In this document: one piece after another, positions 17,564 through 26,353 of the stretch
Numbering within the stretch: position 1 is the first letter of the stretch
Layout of the letters: each line of letters begins with the position of its first letter
Source: Clostridium thailandense
Lineage (GTDB): Bacteria; Bacillota; Clostridia; Clostridiales; Clostridiaceae
DNA length: 64,000 bases
Direction of reading: 5' to 3'
Assembly (NCBI RefSeq): GCF_019207025.1
Contig: NZ_JAEEGC010000026.1
Span: 97,745 to 161,744 of the forward strand
Program-made: the position numbers and the translations under genes
Notes under the pieces: generated by a model
What the model was told of the DNA's origin: nothing
Seen by the model: only the letters and a program-made list of their open reading frames with translations
The model's database searches: none

Positions 17564-18502
17564 TCAAAAGGGAGTATTATCACCTATATAGCAAGCTATA
17601 TTATTATTCAAATATAATTCTTGGAGATGCTGCATTTTTTCCTCTGTCATATCTCCGTGATTGCTATATTCATAATCTTTTCCTAACTGGTTCCACTTGG
17701 TAAGTCCCAATCTGTGGAATTTCAAAAGATTGACCTCATATAAAGAATTTTTATTCATAAACTCAATTAATTTGTATGCATTTTCATCACTGTCATTATA
17801 TCCTGCGATAGTAGGCTGCCTTAGAACAAGCCTTCCCTGCCAGCCAGACTTTTTAAGTGCTTCAATATTTGAAAGTATTAAATGATTATAAACCCCGGTT
17901 CCTTGTTTATGTTTTTCTCTATCCATGTTCTTCACATCAATAAATGCAAAATCAATGTACTTCATTATTTTTAAAAACACTTCTTGTTTAGCATATGCAC
18001 TAGTTTCAATTGCTTTATGAATCTGACGTTCATGGCATTTCTTTAATACTTCAATCAAAAATTCATGATGCATTAAAGGCTCTCCTCCTGTGAAGGTTAC
18101 TCCTCCTTTAGCTCCCCAATTATTGAAATCACGCCTCAAAATTGTCATAATCTCATCTACTGTATATTCTTTCACACACTGCTTTAAAACATTATTAGGA
18201 CAAGTATCAACACAGTCAAAGGTCTCACATTCTTTGCATATATCCCAGGTTATGCTCTGCTTGCCATTGTCAGCAAATTTGATTGAACCATAGGGACATG
18301 CATTTCTGCATGCTCTACAGCCATTCTCCCATTTGCATACATTTTCTGCAATCATAATGTGCTTTTTCTTAATCCAACTTTCCGGGTTAGCACACCACTC
18401 ACATCGAAGGGGGCATCCTGTAAAAAATATACTTGTCCTACAGCCTGGTCCATCATGTACAGAAAAACTTTGTATGTCAAATATTAAGCCTTTTTCACTC
18501 AT
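17564..18502 (-). CDS. hpdA: 4-Hydroxyphenylacetate decarboxylase activating enzyme (radical SAM)
   Basis: A 312-residue glycyl-radical-enzyme activase. The radical-SAM cluster motif GCPLRCEWC (C-x3-C-x2-C) is at about residues 28-36, preceded by HDGPGCRTSIFFTG. Two ferredoxin-like insertions follow (CRACRNACPYG and CVDTCPNN), as in the HPAD and glycerol-dehydratase activase class. GGVTFTGGEP (about 120) is the SAM-contacting motif. It generates the glycyl radical on HpdB using SAM and low-potential electrons. The ATG at 18502 follows AGGTAGGAAACAAT; an upstream TTG at 18535 would overlap hpdC. It lies 8 bases after hpdC. Confidence 0.93.
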   Translation of the reverse strand: MSEKGLIFDIQSFSVHDGPGCRTSIFFTGCPLRCEWCANPESWIKKKHIMIAENVCKWENGCRACRNACPYGSIKFADNGKQSITWDICKECETFDCVDTCPNNVLKQCVKEYTVDEIMTILRRDFNNWGAKGGVTFTGGEPLMHHEFLIEVLKKCHERQIHKAIETSAYAKQEVFLKIMKYIDFAFIDVKNMDREKHKQGTGVYNHLILSNIEALKKSGWQGRLVLRQPTIAGYNDSDENAYKLIEFMNKNSLYEVNLLKFHRLGLTKWNQLGKDYEYSNHGDMTEEKMQHLQELYLNNNIACYIGDNTPF

Positions 18503-18510
18503 ATTGTTTC

Positions 18511-18771
18511 CTACCTTGCTTGATAGCCGGAACAAGTAGAAGCCCCACAGCTAGCATATGCCCAGTTTTCTTTTTCTAAACCTGTACAAGTACCTACTCC
18601 GTGTTTATCTGGATTTAAGAAACTTTTGCAATTTCCACACTTTTCAGCTTGTCTAAATTTAGGACAAGCCTGACTTCCTTCACCATCTATAGGAACCATT
18701 ACCTTTGTTAATGCACATATCCCTTTTTCACAATCTAAATTTATATAGTTTTTACAATCATAATGGCACAT
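18511..18771 (-). CDS. hpdC: 4-Hydroxyphenylacetate decarboxylase small subunit (two Fe4S4 clusters)
   Basis: An 86-residue Cys-rich protein. His3, Cys6, Cys19 and Cys36 fit the unusual His/3-Cys site of the HPAD small subunit, and Cys45, Cys48, Cys62 and Cys80 fit the second Fe4S4 site. This small subunit distinguishes 4-hydroxyphenylacetate decarboxylase from related arylacetate decarboxylases that work without it. It binds HpdB in the hetero-octamer. Start preceded by TGGAGGGTAATAATT. It sits 38 bases after hpdB and just before hpdA, the same hpdB-hpdC-hpdA order known from C. scatologenes and C. difficile. Confidence 0.95.
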   Translation of the reverse strand: MCHYDCKNYINLDCEKGICALTKVMVPIDGEGSQACPKFRQAEKCGNCKSFLNPDKHGVGTCTGLEKENWAYASCGASTCSGYQAR

Positions 18772-18809
18772 AATTATTACCCTCCATTCATTTCTTAACT
18801 TACGTCTTA

Positions 18810-21503
18810 TTATTGGTCATATTCGGTTCTATAAATAACTTCATCCTGGATAGGTTTACCAATTTCACACCAGTATTGTGTAAATCCAGCTACACGAACC
18901 ATAAGATCTCTATACTTCTCTGGTGTAACTTGAGCATCTCTTAATGTTTTAGAATCAACAACATTAAACTGAACATGGAATCCACCTTTTCTCATGTAAG
19001 CACGTACAACATCAAGAAGTTTTCTTGTTCCACTTATGCCTTTAACTGCTGATGGATGAAGTTTTAGATTCATCTGTGCATTCTGATGCATTGAGTGATC
19101 ATAAACCGTTGCAGATTCAAATATAGCATAAATACCATTCTTATCTGTTCCTGCTGCTGCAGATACTGAACCATCTGAATAAGTTGTACCTGCAAGTCTT
19201 CCATCAGCTGTTGCCAATGTTACAAAACCTTGAGGTCCATGAGTTGATACTGATATCTGACATAAATATAAAGGCTTTCCATAGTATGAATAATACTTAT
19301 GTGTCATGTCATAAATGTAATAGTGATATGCTTTAAAAATTTCATCCACATACTTGTCGGCATTACCATATTTCGGTGCATTTATACATGCCGCAAATAT
19401 TTTCTCATATTTAGGGCTGCTTTCTGTACTCTCTCTAAAATCAGGTGAGAACACTTCTGTTTCATATGCAGTTTTGAATCCAAAGTTGTTAAGCATAGCA
19501 TCTGTCATTTCTTCAATGGTGAACTTCTTGTCATCAAATACATTTTTCTTAATGGAAGACAAGGAATTAACTAGAGTAATTGTGCCACAGGATTCAAAGT
19601 TAATACATGAGTTGTATCTTGCACCCATAGTGCCAATATGTTTACCTTTTGTGAAGCAATCAGGCTTCAACAAGGAGTTCACAGCAGGCATATTGTACTT
19701 TCTCCAAATATCCATCTGAATATTATTACATCTGTTAACGACATCTGTAGTAAGTTCCATATATTCTTTCCATTGATTAATCATTGTTTCATAAGAATCA
19801 AGTTTCTTGTTGTGAGGTGGATATACTGGTTTTCCTGTTCTTATATCTAATCCATTTGTTAAAACGAGTTCAAGTACTTTAGGCATACCAATGAAATGAA
19901 CCCCAGTACCACAGGTAGGTGATGCACCACCAGGAATCATTGTTATTTTTCCATTATACTCAAGCGGCATAAAGCATCCTGGTGCAGATTCTAGGCATCC
20001 TCCAAGACACCATGCTCTTGCATCATGAAGGTCCATTCCTTCTGATCCATAATTTCTTAACATAAAATTCATACCAGTTTGATTGTTCATCCATGCAGGA
20101 TATCCAAGTCCAAGCTTTGTACAAGAAGCAGCTTTCATAAGAAAGTCTTCCGGGGTCTTTTCATCATACAATACACTCAGTGTAGGTTGAGGTGTTTGAT
20201 TTCTCATACCTGCTTCAATAATTAAGTATTCCAAAGGAGTAACTGCTGTAAGTCCATCATAATTTTGTCCTCCTAAGGAAAGGTTGTTAAATGTATTCCC
20301 AGAAAGAACACCACCAGATACTCCAGCTGACGCAAAACATTCAATACAACTGATTTTAATTCTGTATAATTCAAGAATTTCAATTACTTCTTCATCAGTC
20401 ATAACACCATCCTCAATATCTTTCTCGTAGAATGGCTGCAATATTTGTCCGAGTTTACCAATTGAAAGACCAGATTGAGGGTCTTCATTAACAACTCCTA
20501 AATGACAGCAAAGAGTCATTTGAATTGCTTCCCAGAAGTTTGCAGGTTTTTTATGTGCAATGTTTCCCATAACCTCTTGAATTTTTTCATAGTTAGCTTT
20601 CAACTCAGGATCAGTCTCAATGGAAGCTAAATATTTTGCTTGTTTTGAATAATTCTCACACCATGCACTTAAACCTTTTGTGATTTCTTTCATTGCTGCA
20701 TAGTAATAACCTCTGCTCATACCAAAATCACCATCGGTACCTGCTTCACCCATAACTTCAGCAATCTTTTCATCACACAATTCTATAATTCTATCAAAGC
20801 CATATTGCAGTGGCATATAATAGTTTATTACTTCTCTCCCCTGTGGAATTGCAAAAGAATCAAACATGCAGATAACACTATCCATGATACTTTTAAACTG
20901 ATCATAACCTGGTGTCATCTGTGAGTATTTGTCACTTAATTCTTCTACGGAAATTCCTTCCCAAGGCTTTGATACCTTAACTAAAACAGGAATTTCTTCT
21001 TTCCTCATACCAAATTTTTTAGCAATAGAAATGACATTTCCATAGCTTTCAGTAACATTACCACCCCCAGCACCAACGACGCTGACTGAATCAGCTTCAT
21101 TTTCTGCTGGAGCATCTACTTCGTTCATTAAAGCTTCTGCCTGGGCATTAAAGAAACTTGCACAAACCCAAGGGAATGGAAATGCACCTCTAATATTTTT
21201 TGTCTTGTTCATAACCAGTTTTTCATAAGGCAAGATTGTTGGTGTCATGTGTGATAAAGAAGCAGCCACAGCTTTAGCTCTTCTTACCTCAATTATTTCA
21301 CCTTCATTCTCCCACCAAGTTCTATTATACCAGTATGCAGCTTCCATATCTGCGGTAACCTTTAAAGTATAATAAATATCCATCAGTTTTTTAGTGCTTT
21401 CTTTTGCTTCTGGAATATCAGATTCTGAAAGATTATCAACATCCGCCATATCAATACCGCGGCTTTTTAAAACATCCTGAAGTTTACTTTCTTTAACATT
21501 CAT
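18810..21503 (-). CDS. hpdB: 4-Hydroxyphenylacetate decarboxylase, glycyl-radical catalytic subunit
   Basis: An 897-residue glycyl-radical enzyme that decarboxylates 4-hydroxyphenylacetate to p-cresol in the cytosol. The thiyl Cys is in GGCLE and the glycyl-radical Gly in RVAGFTQYW, 24 residues from the C-terminus. Counting from the catalytic Cys, Glu is at +2, His at +33, Glu at +134 (in NFESCG) and the radical Gly at +370. These equal the spacings of Cys503, Glu505, His536, Glu637 and Gly873 of the C. scatologenes enzyme, so the full active-site set is kept. The true start is ATG 21503, preceded by GGAGGTATTTTTA; an in-frame ATG 18 codons upstream has no ribosome site, and 897 residues is the known length. 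First gene of hpdB-hpdC-hpdA. Confidence 0.94.
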   Translation of the reverse strand: MNVKESKLQDVLKSRGIDMADVDNLSESDIPEAKESTKKLMDIYYTLKVTADMEAAYWYNRTWWENEGEIIEVRRAKAVAASLSHMTPTILPYEKLVMNKTKNIRGAFPFPWVCASFFNAQAEALMNEVDAPAENEADSVSVVGAGGGNVTESYGNVISIAKKFGMRKEEIPVLVKVSKPWEGISVEELSDKYSQMTPGYDQFKSIMDSVICMFDSFAIPQGREVINYYMPLQYGFDRIIELCDEKIAEVMGEAGTDGDFGMSRGYYYAAMKEITKGLSAWCENYSKQAKYLASIETDPELKANYEKIQEVMGNIAHKKPANFWEAIQMTLCCHLGVVNEDPQSGLSIGKLGQILQPFYEKDIEDGVMTDEEVIEILELYRIKISCIECFASAGVSGGVLSGNTFNNLSLGGQNYDGLTAVTPLEYLIIEAGMRNQTPQPTLSVLYDEKTPEDFLMKAASCTKLGLGYPAWMNNQTGMNFMLRNYGSEGMDLHDARAWCLGGCLESAPGCFMPLEYNGKITMIPGGASPTCGTGVHFIGMPKVLELVLTNGLDIRTGKPVYPPHNKKLDSYETMINQWKEYMELTTDVVNRCNNIQMDIWRKYNMPAVNSLLKPDCFTKGKHIGTMGARYNSCINFESCGTITLVNSLSSIKKNVFDDKKFTIEEMTDAMLNNFGFKTAYETEVFSPDFRESTESSPKYEKIFAACINAPKYGNADKYVDEIFKAYHYYIYDMTHKYYSYYGKPLYLCQISVSTHGPQGFVTLATADGRLAGTTYSDGSVSAAAGTDKNGIYAIFESATVYDHSMHQNAQMNLKLHPSAVKGISGTRKLLDVVRAYMRKGGFHVQFNVVDSKTLRDAQVTPEKYRDLMVRVAGFTQYWCEIGKPIQDEVIYRTEYDQ

Positions 21504-21630
21504 TAAAAATACCTCCGTATTAGTTCTTATTGAATTATTTCTTATATGATAGTACAACTAAAAAAGAATCACTAGTGAAAAGTGCACACTTTCAGGATTT
21601 TTATTAACTTAGCAAGCGCAAAATAAACCT

Positions 21631-21659
21631 CCAAACTCTAATGCTGAATTTGGAAGTTT
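21631..21659. repeat. Second copy of the 16.76-kb hairpin sequence
   Basis: CCAAACTCTAATGCTGAATTTGGAAGTTT matches the terminator hairpin at 16759-16787 except for one internal base, and the flanks (TTAGCAA...AAA) also resemble each other. The two copies bracket the Crp/Fnr-hpd block. Here it lies between hpdB and a two-component-system remnant and can form the same hairpin, with one mismatch in the stem. Confidence 0.6.
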
Positions 21660-21684
21660 AGTTTATGAAAATTATACTTGTGCT

Positions 21685-21973
21685 TCAAGTAACTTGCTTT
21701 GGTATTGTAAACCACACTCGTGTACCTATATCCCTTTGACTTTCAATTCCGTAGGTATAATGATGCAATTCGAAAATTTCTCTTACGATTGCCATACCAA
21801 GCCCAGCACCGCTTCTTCCGCTTTTCCTAGACTTATCGACCTTGTAGAAACGCTCCCAAATGTAAGGCAAATTATCTTCTGGAATATCCTTCTTTAGATA
21901 AATAGATTCTAAGTGCATCATTAATTTGTTCATCATCTTCGACAATTAAAATATTAAATTTAACCTTATCCAT
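21685..21973 (-). pseudogene. Two-component system remnant: response-regulator start joined to histidine-kinase end
   Basis: From ATG 21973 (preceded by AAGGATGATTA) the frame encodes MDKVKFNILIVEDDEQINDALRIYLSKEGY, the first strand, acidic pair and helix 1 of a response-regulator receiver domain; it then hits a stop three codons later. In another frame the downstream DNA encodes DIPEDNLPYIWERFYKVDKSR, GAGLGMAIVREI and GTRVWFTIP, the last part of a histidine-kinase ATPase domain (G-box region). So a deletion removed most of the regulator and the first part of the kinase. A 261-base open frame (21685-21945) spans the join but is not a functional kinase. Confidence 0.8.
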
Positions 21974-22140
21974 ATTAATCATCCTTAAAATATTGTAATT
22001 TCTTCATTAACATAACTCCATCTACTGTATCAAATATGATTTTTTTCATTATCATATCTTTTTTCTTCATATTATATATTTTAAAGTGCTTGGTTTTATG
22101 TGTCTACAATATTATATTAGCACCAAGTACTATTTTATAA

Positions 22141-22198
22141 AAATTAGAATCTAATTCAAATTTTTATACTAATCTTAATTTGAACTAGATTCTAATTT
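22141..22198 (-). terminator. Long hairpin after the GPH transporter gene
   Basis: Arms 22141-22161 and 22178-22198 (AAATTAGAATCTAATTCAAAT and its complement with one mismatch). It begins 20 bases past the transporter stop. Long and A/T-rich, probably a terminator or 3'-end stabiliser. Confidence 0.65.
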
Positions 22199-22217
22199 GG
22201 GGATATTTACTTAAGAT

Positions 22218-23600
22218 TTAAGCAGTATCTCCTTTTCTTTCCTTAATCTCTCTTTGCATTTTTTCAAGACTTTTAGGAGTTATTTTATATAGTAGTATGA
22301 TAAAAATCAAACCAAATACCATGAAAACTGCTGGTATTAGTGTTATTCCATTTGTTACACCTTTTATTAATTGTGCTGTAGGTTTCATATTTGCAACATA
22401 TCCTGCTCCCATAAGCACAGCTGTTATAATAACACTTCTTGCGAATACAGCGATTTTAATTGGGAAAGCTAGTAATGACATAATAAAACCTCTAGCATTC
22501 TTTCCTGTTTTCCATTCCCCGTATTCAACAGTATTTGAATACAAAGCAACCCCTAAGGCATCTGGCATTGCATATCCAAAGTATGCAATAAACATTAATA
22601 TCATAAAAGAAATATAATTCATTGGTAATGCCCATACAGCAAGTAAACAACATATAAATATTAAAAGTGATAAAATATAGGTGTTTCTTTCTCCAATTTT
22701 TTTAGCTATTGGACTTGCAATCGCTGCTCCAACTAAGCATACTACACTAAGTCCTGTAAAGAATATAGTAACTACTGCTAAGTTACTTACAACATATTTA
22801 AAGTAGTAAAAAGCCATTCCAAAAATTACAAACCTACCCAAATATCTTCCAAACTCAGCTAGCATCAGTCCTATAAGAGGAGGATTTAAAATTATCTGTC
22901 TTATCATATCACCAGCAGACAGCTTTTCTTCTGCCTTATTTGATTCATTAGAAGTTCCACTGTGTGCATAGTCTTTGGTCATGAAGAAAAATATATAATA
23001 TAGAGCAATTAAAGCAATACCTGCTATTACAACAGTAAGAGTATATCCCATTACTTGATTGTTCTTACCAAGTGCTAATATCAAAGGCATACTTACTGCA
23101 GAGAAAACAATGCTTCCTATTGCATTAAACAGTCCTCTGTTTGATGACATTGCAATTCTTTCTTCACGTACAGTTGTCATTGCAGAGTTCATTGATAAAT
23201 GTGCTGCATAAGAAGTGTTGCTAGTTAAATGGCTAACTATGAACCCTATACATATAATAATAACAGCAGTACTCGGCGAGCCGATTTTAGAAAACTCCAA
23301 AATATAGAACAATACAGTAATAGGTGGTCCTATTAGTAGCCATGAACGATATTTACCCCATCTAAAATTAGTTTTTTCTAACACAACTCCTGAGGTAGGA
23401 ACCCATATAACGTCAGCTATACTTGTAAGCATTAATACTGTACCTGATATAGCTACTGAAACTTTAATCGAATCTGTTAAAAATGCTGCAAGATAGAATA
23501 ACTCCATATTTATAAGTAACTGAAATCCCAAAGATGGTAATCCATAAAGATTTATAATAGATTTTTTTAGAGGCTTTTCCGTAACGTTTACATTTTCCAT
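22218..23600 (-). CDS. GPH-family (MFS) transporter
   Basis: A 460-residue, 12-helix protein of the glycoside-pentoside-hexuronide:cation symporter family. The helix 1-2 region LPSLGFQLLINMELFYLAAFLTD, the loop 2-3 stretch GVVLEKTNFRWGKYRSWLL and the GEWKTGKNARG motif before helix 10 are typical. Family members import sugars or organic acids with Na+ or H+. The start at 23600 (MENVNV) follows GGAAGGGTTATT; an ATG 6 codons upstream lacks a ribosome site. It lies between buk and the hpd operon on the same strand and could carry an aromatic or organic acid, but the substrate is unproven. Confidence 0.82.
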   Translation of the reverse strand: MENVNVTEKPLKKSIINLYGLPSLGFQLLINMELFYLAAFLTDSIKVSVAISGTVLMLTSIADVIWVPTSGVVLEKTNFRWGKYRSWLLIGPPITVLFYILEFSKIGSPSTAVIIICIGFIVSHLTSNTSYAAHLSMNSAMTTVREERIAMSSNRGLFNAIGSIVFSAVSMPLILALGKNNQVMGYTLTVVIAGIALIALYYIFFFMTKDYAHSGTSNESNKAEEKLSAGDMIRQIILNPPLIGLMLAEFGRYLGRFVIFGMAFYYFKYVVSNLAVVTIFFTGLSVVCLVGAAIASPIAKKIGERNTYILSLLIFICCLLAVWALPMNYISFMILMFIAYFGYAMPDALGVALYSNTVEYGEWKTGKNARGFIMSLLAFPIKIAVFARSVIITAVLMGAGYVANMKPTAQLIKGVTNGITLIPAVFMVFGLIFIILLYKITPKSLEKMQREIKERKGDTA

Positions 23601-23679
23601 AATAACCCTTCCTTTCATAAAACATTATATGATTTATTTAATTTCATCAACTAAAACTTCTACCTGAGCAACTTGCTTC

Positions 23680-24750
23680 TTATTCTTCAACATACTCTTT
23701 GGCTTCTTCTTCACCTTTTAACACTCTAAGAGTTCCTAAAGCTAATGATTCCATTTCGTTTTCTCCAGGCATAATTTCAACCGGTGCAATAAATTCAACT
23801 CGCTCTTTAATCCAGCCTGTAATCATATTAGAATATGCAATTCCTCCTGTAACAACAATAGCATCTACCTTTCCTTTTACTACTGTTGCTAAATCGCCTA
23901 TTCCTTTTGCAACCTGATAAGCCATAGCTTCATAAACAATCTTTGCCTTTTCATCACCTTTTTCAATCATTTTTTCAACTTCTCTAGCATCAACGGTATT
24001 AAGATAATCTTTTAATCCACCATTTCCTCTAAGCTTTTTATTCATAGTTTTTTTATCATATTTTCCTGAATAGCAAAGGTCTATAAGAGCCTTACAAGGA
24101 ATTCTTCCAGCTCTTTCAGGAGAAAATGGACCTTCATCATCTGCAATTATCTCCACCATTTGTCCTTTTTCATGAACACTTACGGATATTCCACCACCTA
24201 GATGAGCAACAACAAAGTTCATATCGCTATATTTTTTACCATACTTTTTAGCAACCTTCATAGCCATTGCTCTTGAGTTTAGTGCATGAACAGTACTTGT
24301 TCTTGGTATATCTGACATACCTGATATACGAGCTATATCCTTTAATTCATCTACCCTAACTGAATCATATATGTATGCCGATACTCCAATAGAATTTGCT
24401 ATTTCATAAGAAATTAACGCTCCTAAATTTGAAGCATGCTCAAACATAGGGTTATTTTTTAATCTATCTACCATTATTTCATTAACTTTATAAGCTCCTG
24501 ACTTTACTTTTGGAAGCATTCCGCCTCTTCCAACAACTGCAGCTAATTCATGAACTTCATATCCATTTTCTTTTAAAAATGAAAGTACAACTTCTTTTCT
24601 CATATCAAATTGAGCTGCAACATTTTCATATTTTTCTATTTCTTCAACTGGATGATCTAGTGTTTTGCAAAAAACTTCCTTTTCATTTTCGTATAAAGCT
24701 ATTTTTGTAGATGTGGACCCAGGATTTATTGCTAATATTTTTTCACTCAT
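23680..24750 (-). CDS. buk: Butyrate kinase
   Basis: A 356-residue ASKHA-fold kinase. The N-terminal phosphate motif ILAINPGSTSTKIALYENE, VVAHLGGGISVSVHEKG at about residue 165, and VDAIVVTGGIAYSN (about 295) are butyrate-kinase signatures; the length is typical (355-360). It converts acyl-phosphate plus ADP to acid plus ATP in the cytosol. Butyrate kinases accept branched-chain acyl phosphates. It is last in a set with ptb and a 2-oxoacid:ferredoxin oxidoreductase, so it probably makes ATP from acyl-CoA derived from 2-oxoacids. A repeat element (24793-25018) separates it from the oxidoreductase genes. Confidence 0.93.
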   Translation of the reverse strand: MSEKILAINPGSTSTKIALYENEKEVFCKTLDHPVEEIEKYENVAAQFDMRKEVVLSFLKENGYEVHELAAVVGRGGMLPKVKSGAYKVNEIMVDRLKNNPMFEHASNLGALISYEIANSIGVSAYIYDSVRVDELKDIARISGMSDIPRTSTVHALNSRAMAMKVAKKYGKKYSDMNFVVAHLGGGISVSVHEKGQMVEIIADDEGPFSPERAGRIPCKALIDLCYSGKYDKKTMNKKLRGNGGLKDYLNTVDAREVEKMIEKGDEKAKIVYEAMAYQVAKGIGDLATVVKGKVDAIVVTGGIAYSNMITGWIKERVEFIAPVEIMPGENEMESLALGTLRVLKGEEEAKEYVEE

Positions 24751-24792
24751 TTATTTTTCCTCCTCTTTTCTTCCGTATTCACTTAAAAAATT

Positions 24793-25018
24793 ATGCGAAG
24801 CAATAATTTTTTTGAGAGGACAATTGACAGAGGACATAGGACAGTGAAGATAAGCTTTCTTTCTTACGTCAGAAAGCTAATTTATTTTTTAGGCTTGTTT
24901 TACCAATCCAAAACATCACTAATATATAAATTAAAGATTTTTCGTAATGTAACGGAGAAAAATCCTCCTTCACTGTCCATTGTCCTCTGTCCTCTGTCCT
25001 CTCAAAAATGCTTCGCAT
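24793..25018. mobile_element. Complete 226-bp inverted-repeat element (MITE-like)
   Basis: The left end starts ATGCGAAGCA, followed by GAGAGGACAATTGACAGAGGACATAGGACAGTGAA in two consecutive parts. The right end is its complement (TTCACTGTCC... to TGCTTCGCAT), containing three tandem GTCCTCT units. The centre holds a short hairpin (AGCTTTCT...AGAAAGCT) and an A/T-rich stretch. It has no coding capacity. Two partial copies of the left half are at 27724-27760 and 63911-64000, so this is a dispersed family. It is inserted between buk and the oxidoreductase genes without breaking a gene. Confidence 0.75.
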
Positions 25019-25044
25019 TTTTATTAGAACGAACTTTCACTCTT

Positions 25045-25590
25045 TTATTTTTGTGATCTTCCGATTTCAAGCCCCTTCTCAAAAGCTTCTTTGTTTAATG
25101 GAAGTAACTTTGGTTTTTTGCCAAGTTTGTGTTCAATTGTTCCCCAAACAACTTCAGGAGAAACAACTTCAGTAAACCCTACATATACCCCAAGCATGAT
25201 AACATTAAGAACTTTTGCGTTTCCCATCTCAAGAGCAAGCTCTGTTACAGGAGCAGAAACCACTTTAATATCTTTTCTTGTAATCTCTTTTTTAACGATT
25301 GAACTGTTAATGAAAAGTGTACCACCCTCTTTTAATTTAACAATAAATTTATCTAGAGATGGTTCATTCATAACAATCAAATCATCCATAACGTCACCTA
25401 ACGGTGCTCCTACCATTTCATCTGAAATAACAACAAAGCAGTTTGCTGTACCACCACGCTGTTCAGCTCCATATGATGGGAAGAAAGTAACATTTTTATC
25501 TGTAGAATCACAGGTTGCAGATGCTAAGAATTTTCCAAGTGTCATAACACCCTGTCCGCCGAATCCGGCAACACACAAATTTGTTTCCAT
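25045..25590 (-). CDS. 2-Oxoacid:ferredoxin oxidoreductase, gamma subunit
   Basis: A 181-residue subunit with AGFGGQGVMTLGKFLA at the N-terminus and SYGAEQRGGTANC at about 40-52, both typical of the gamma domain of pyruvate/2-oxoacid ferredoxin oxidoreductases, which binds part of CoA. Encoded 12 bases after the beta subunit. Together with the three upstream genes it forms a four-subunit delta-alpha-beta-gamma enzyme of the 2-oxoisovalerate type. Reaction: 2-oxoacid + CoA + oxidised ferredoxin to acyl-CoA + CO2 + reduced ferredoxin. Substrate range is not readable; branched-chain or aryl 2-oxoacids are possible. Confidence 0.88.
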   Translation of the reverse strand: METNLCVAGFGGQGVMTLGKFLASATCDSTDKNVTFFPSYGAEQRGGTANCFVVISDEMVGAPLGDVMDDLIVMNEPSLDKFIVKLKEGGTLFINSSIVKKEITRKDIKVVSAPVTELALEMGNAKVLNVIMLGVYVGFTEVVSPEVVWGTIEHKLGKKPKLLPLNKEAFEKGLEIGRSQK

Positions 25591-25602
25591 ACCATTAGCC
25601 TC

Positions 25603-26340
25603 CTATCTATCTCTTATTACGCCCAGTGGGTATTCTGGAAGCATTTTTTCTTCAATGAATTTAAGTGAATCCAGTGGTTCAAGTCCCCAGTTTGTTGGGC
25701 AATTTGTTACGATTTCAACCATTGAGAAACCTTTACCATTTAATTGGTTCTCGAAGGCTTTTCTGATTGCTTTTTTAGTTTTAATTACATTCTGCGGAGT
25801 ATTACAGCTTGTACGCTCTAAATATACTGGCGCTGTAAGCTGATTTAATATTTCACACATATGCATTGGATATCCATGTTCTTCAGCAATACGTCCTTTT
25901 GGTGCTGTAGATGCTTTCATACCGATTAATGTAGTAGGAGCCATCTGGCCTCCTGTCATACCATAAATACCATTATTTACAAAGATAACAGTAATGTTTT
26001 CACCACGGTTTGCTGCTGAAATTGATTCTCCAAGTCCGATAGAAGCAAAATCACCATCTCCCTGGTATGTATAAACCAATGAATCTGGGTTTGCTCTTTT
26101 AATACCTGTTGCAACAGCACAGGCACGGCCATGAGGTGAAGTGATGTTATCATATGCGATATAGTCCATATGAAGTCCACAGCATCCGATACCAAGTACG
26201 CAGGCAGCTTTTTCAACAATGTTCATTTCTTCTAAGACTTCACCTATTAATTTTATAACTGTACTATGCATACATCCCGGGCAGAAACCGGAAACTTTAT
26301 CTTCTTGGATTGTTTTTGTTCTTGCATAAACTTTTTCCAT
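25603..26340 (-). CDS. 2-Oxoacid:ferredoxin oxidoreductase, beta subunit (TPP-binding)
   Basis: A 245-residue TPP subunit. CPGCMHS (about 20-26) and GIGCCGLHM (about 50-58) supply the Fe4S4 ligands. The TPP/Mg motif is YQGDGDFASIGLGE...NRGENITVIFVNNGIYGMTGGQ (about 93-131). It contains the active site with alpha. The order delta, alpha, beta, gamma with 12-16-base gaps indicates one operon. The start is preceded by AGGAGGGTATAGAAA. Confidence 0.9.
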   Translation of the reverse strand: MEKVYARTKTIQEDKVSGFCPGCMHSTVIKLIGEVLEEMNIVEKAACVLGIGCCGLHMDYIAYDNITSPHGRACAVATGIKRANPDSLVYTYQGDGDFASIGLGESISAANRGENITVIFVNNGIYGMTGGQMAPTTLIGMKASTAPKGRIAEEHGYPMHMCEILNQLTAPVYLERTSCNTPQNVIKTKKAIRKAFENQLNGKGFSMVEIVTNCPTNWGLEPLDSLKFIEEKMLPEYPLGVIRDR

Positions 26341-26353
26341 TTTCTATACCCTC

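Noticed and set aside
18810..21503. That the glycyl-radical enzyme could be an indoleacetate or phenylacetate decarboxylase, or a pyruvate formate-lyase.
   Set aside because: The HPAD-type small subunit is encoded next to it, and the Glu+2, His+33 and Glu+134 residues relative to the thiyl Cys match 4-hydroxyphenylacetate decarboxylase; PFL has two adjacent cysteines, which are absent.
21685..21945. An intact small histidine kinase.
   Set aside because: It contains only the last part of an ATPase domain, with no H-box or N-box, and its first codons come from a response-regulator gene read out of frame.
24793..25018. A CRISPR array, because of the tandem GTCCTCT/GGACA units.
   Set aside because: The units are 7-10 bases without regular spacers, and they form the ends of one inverted-repeat element.
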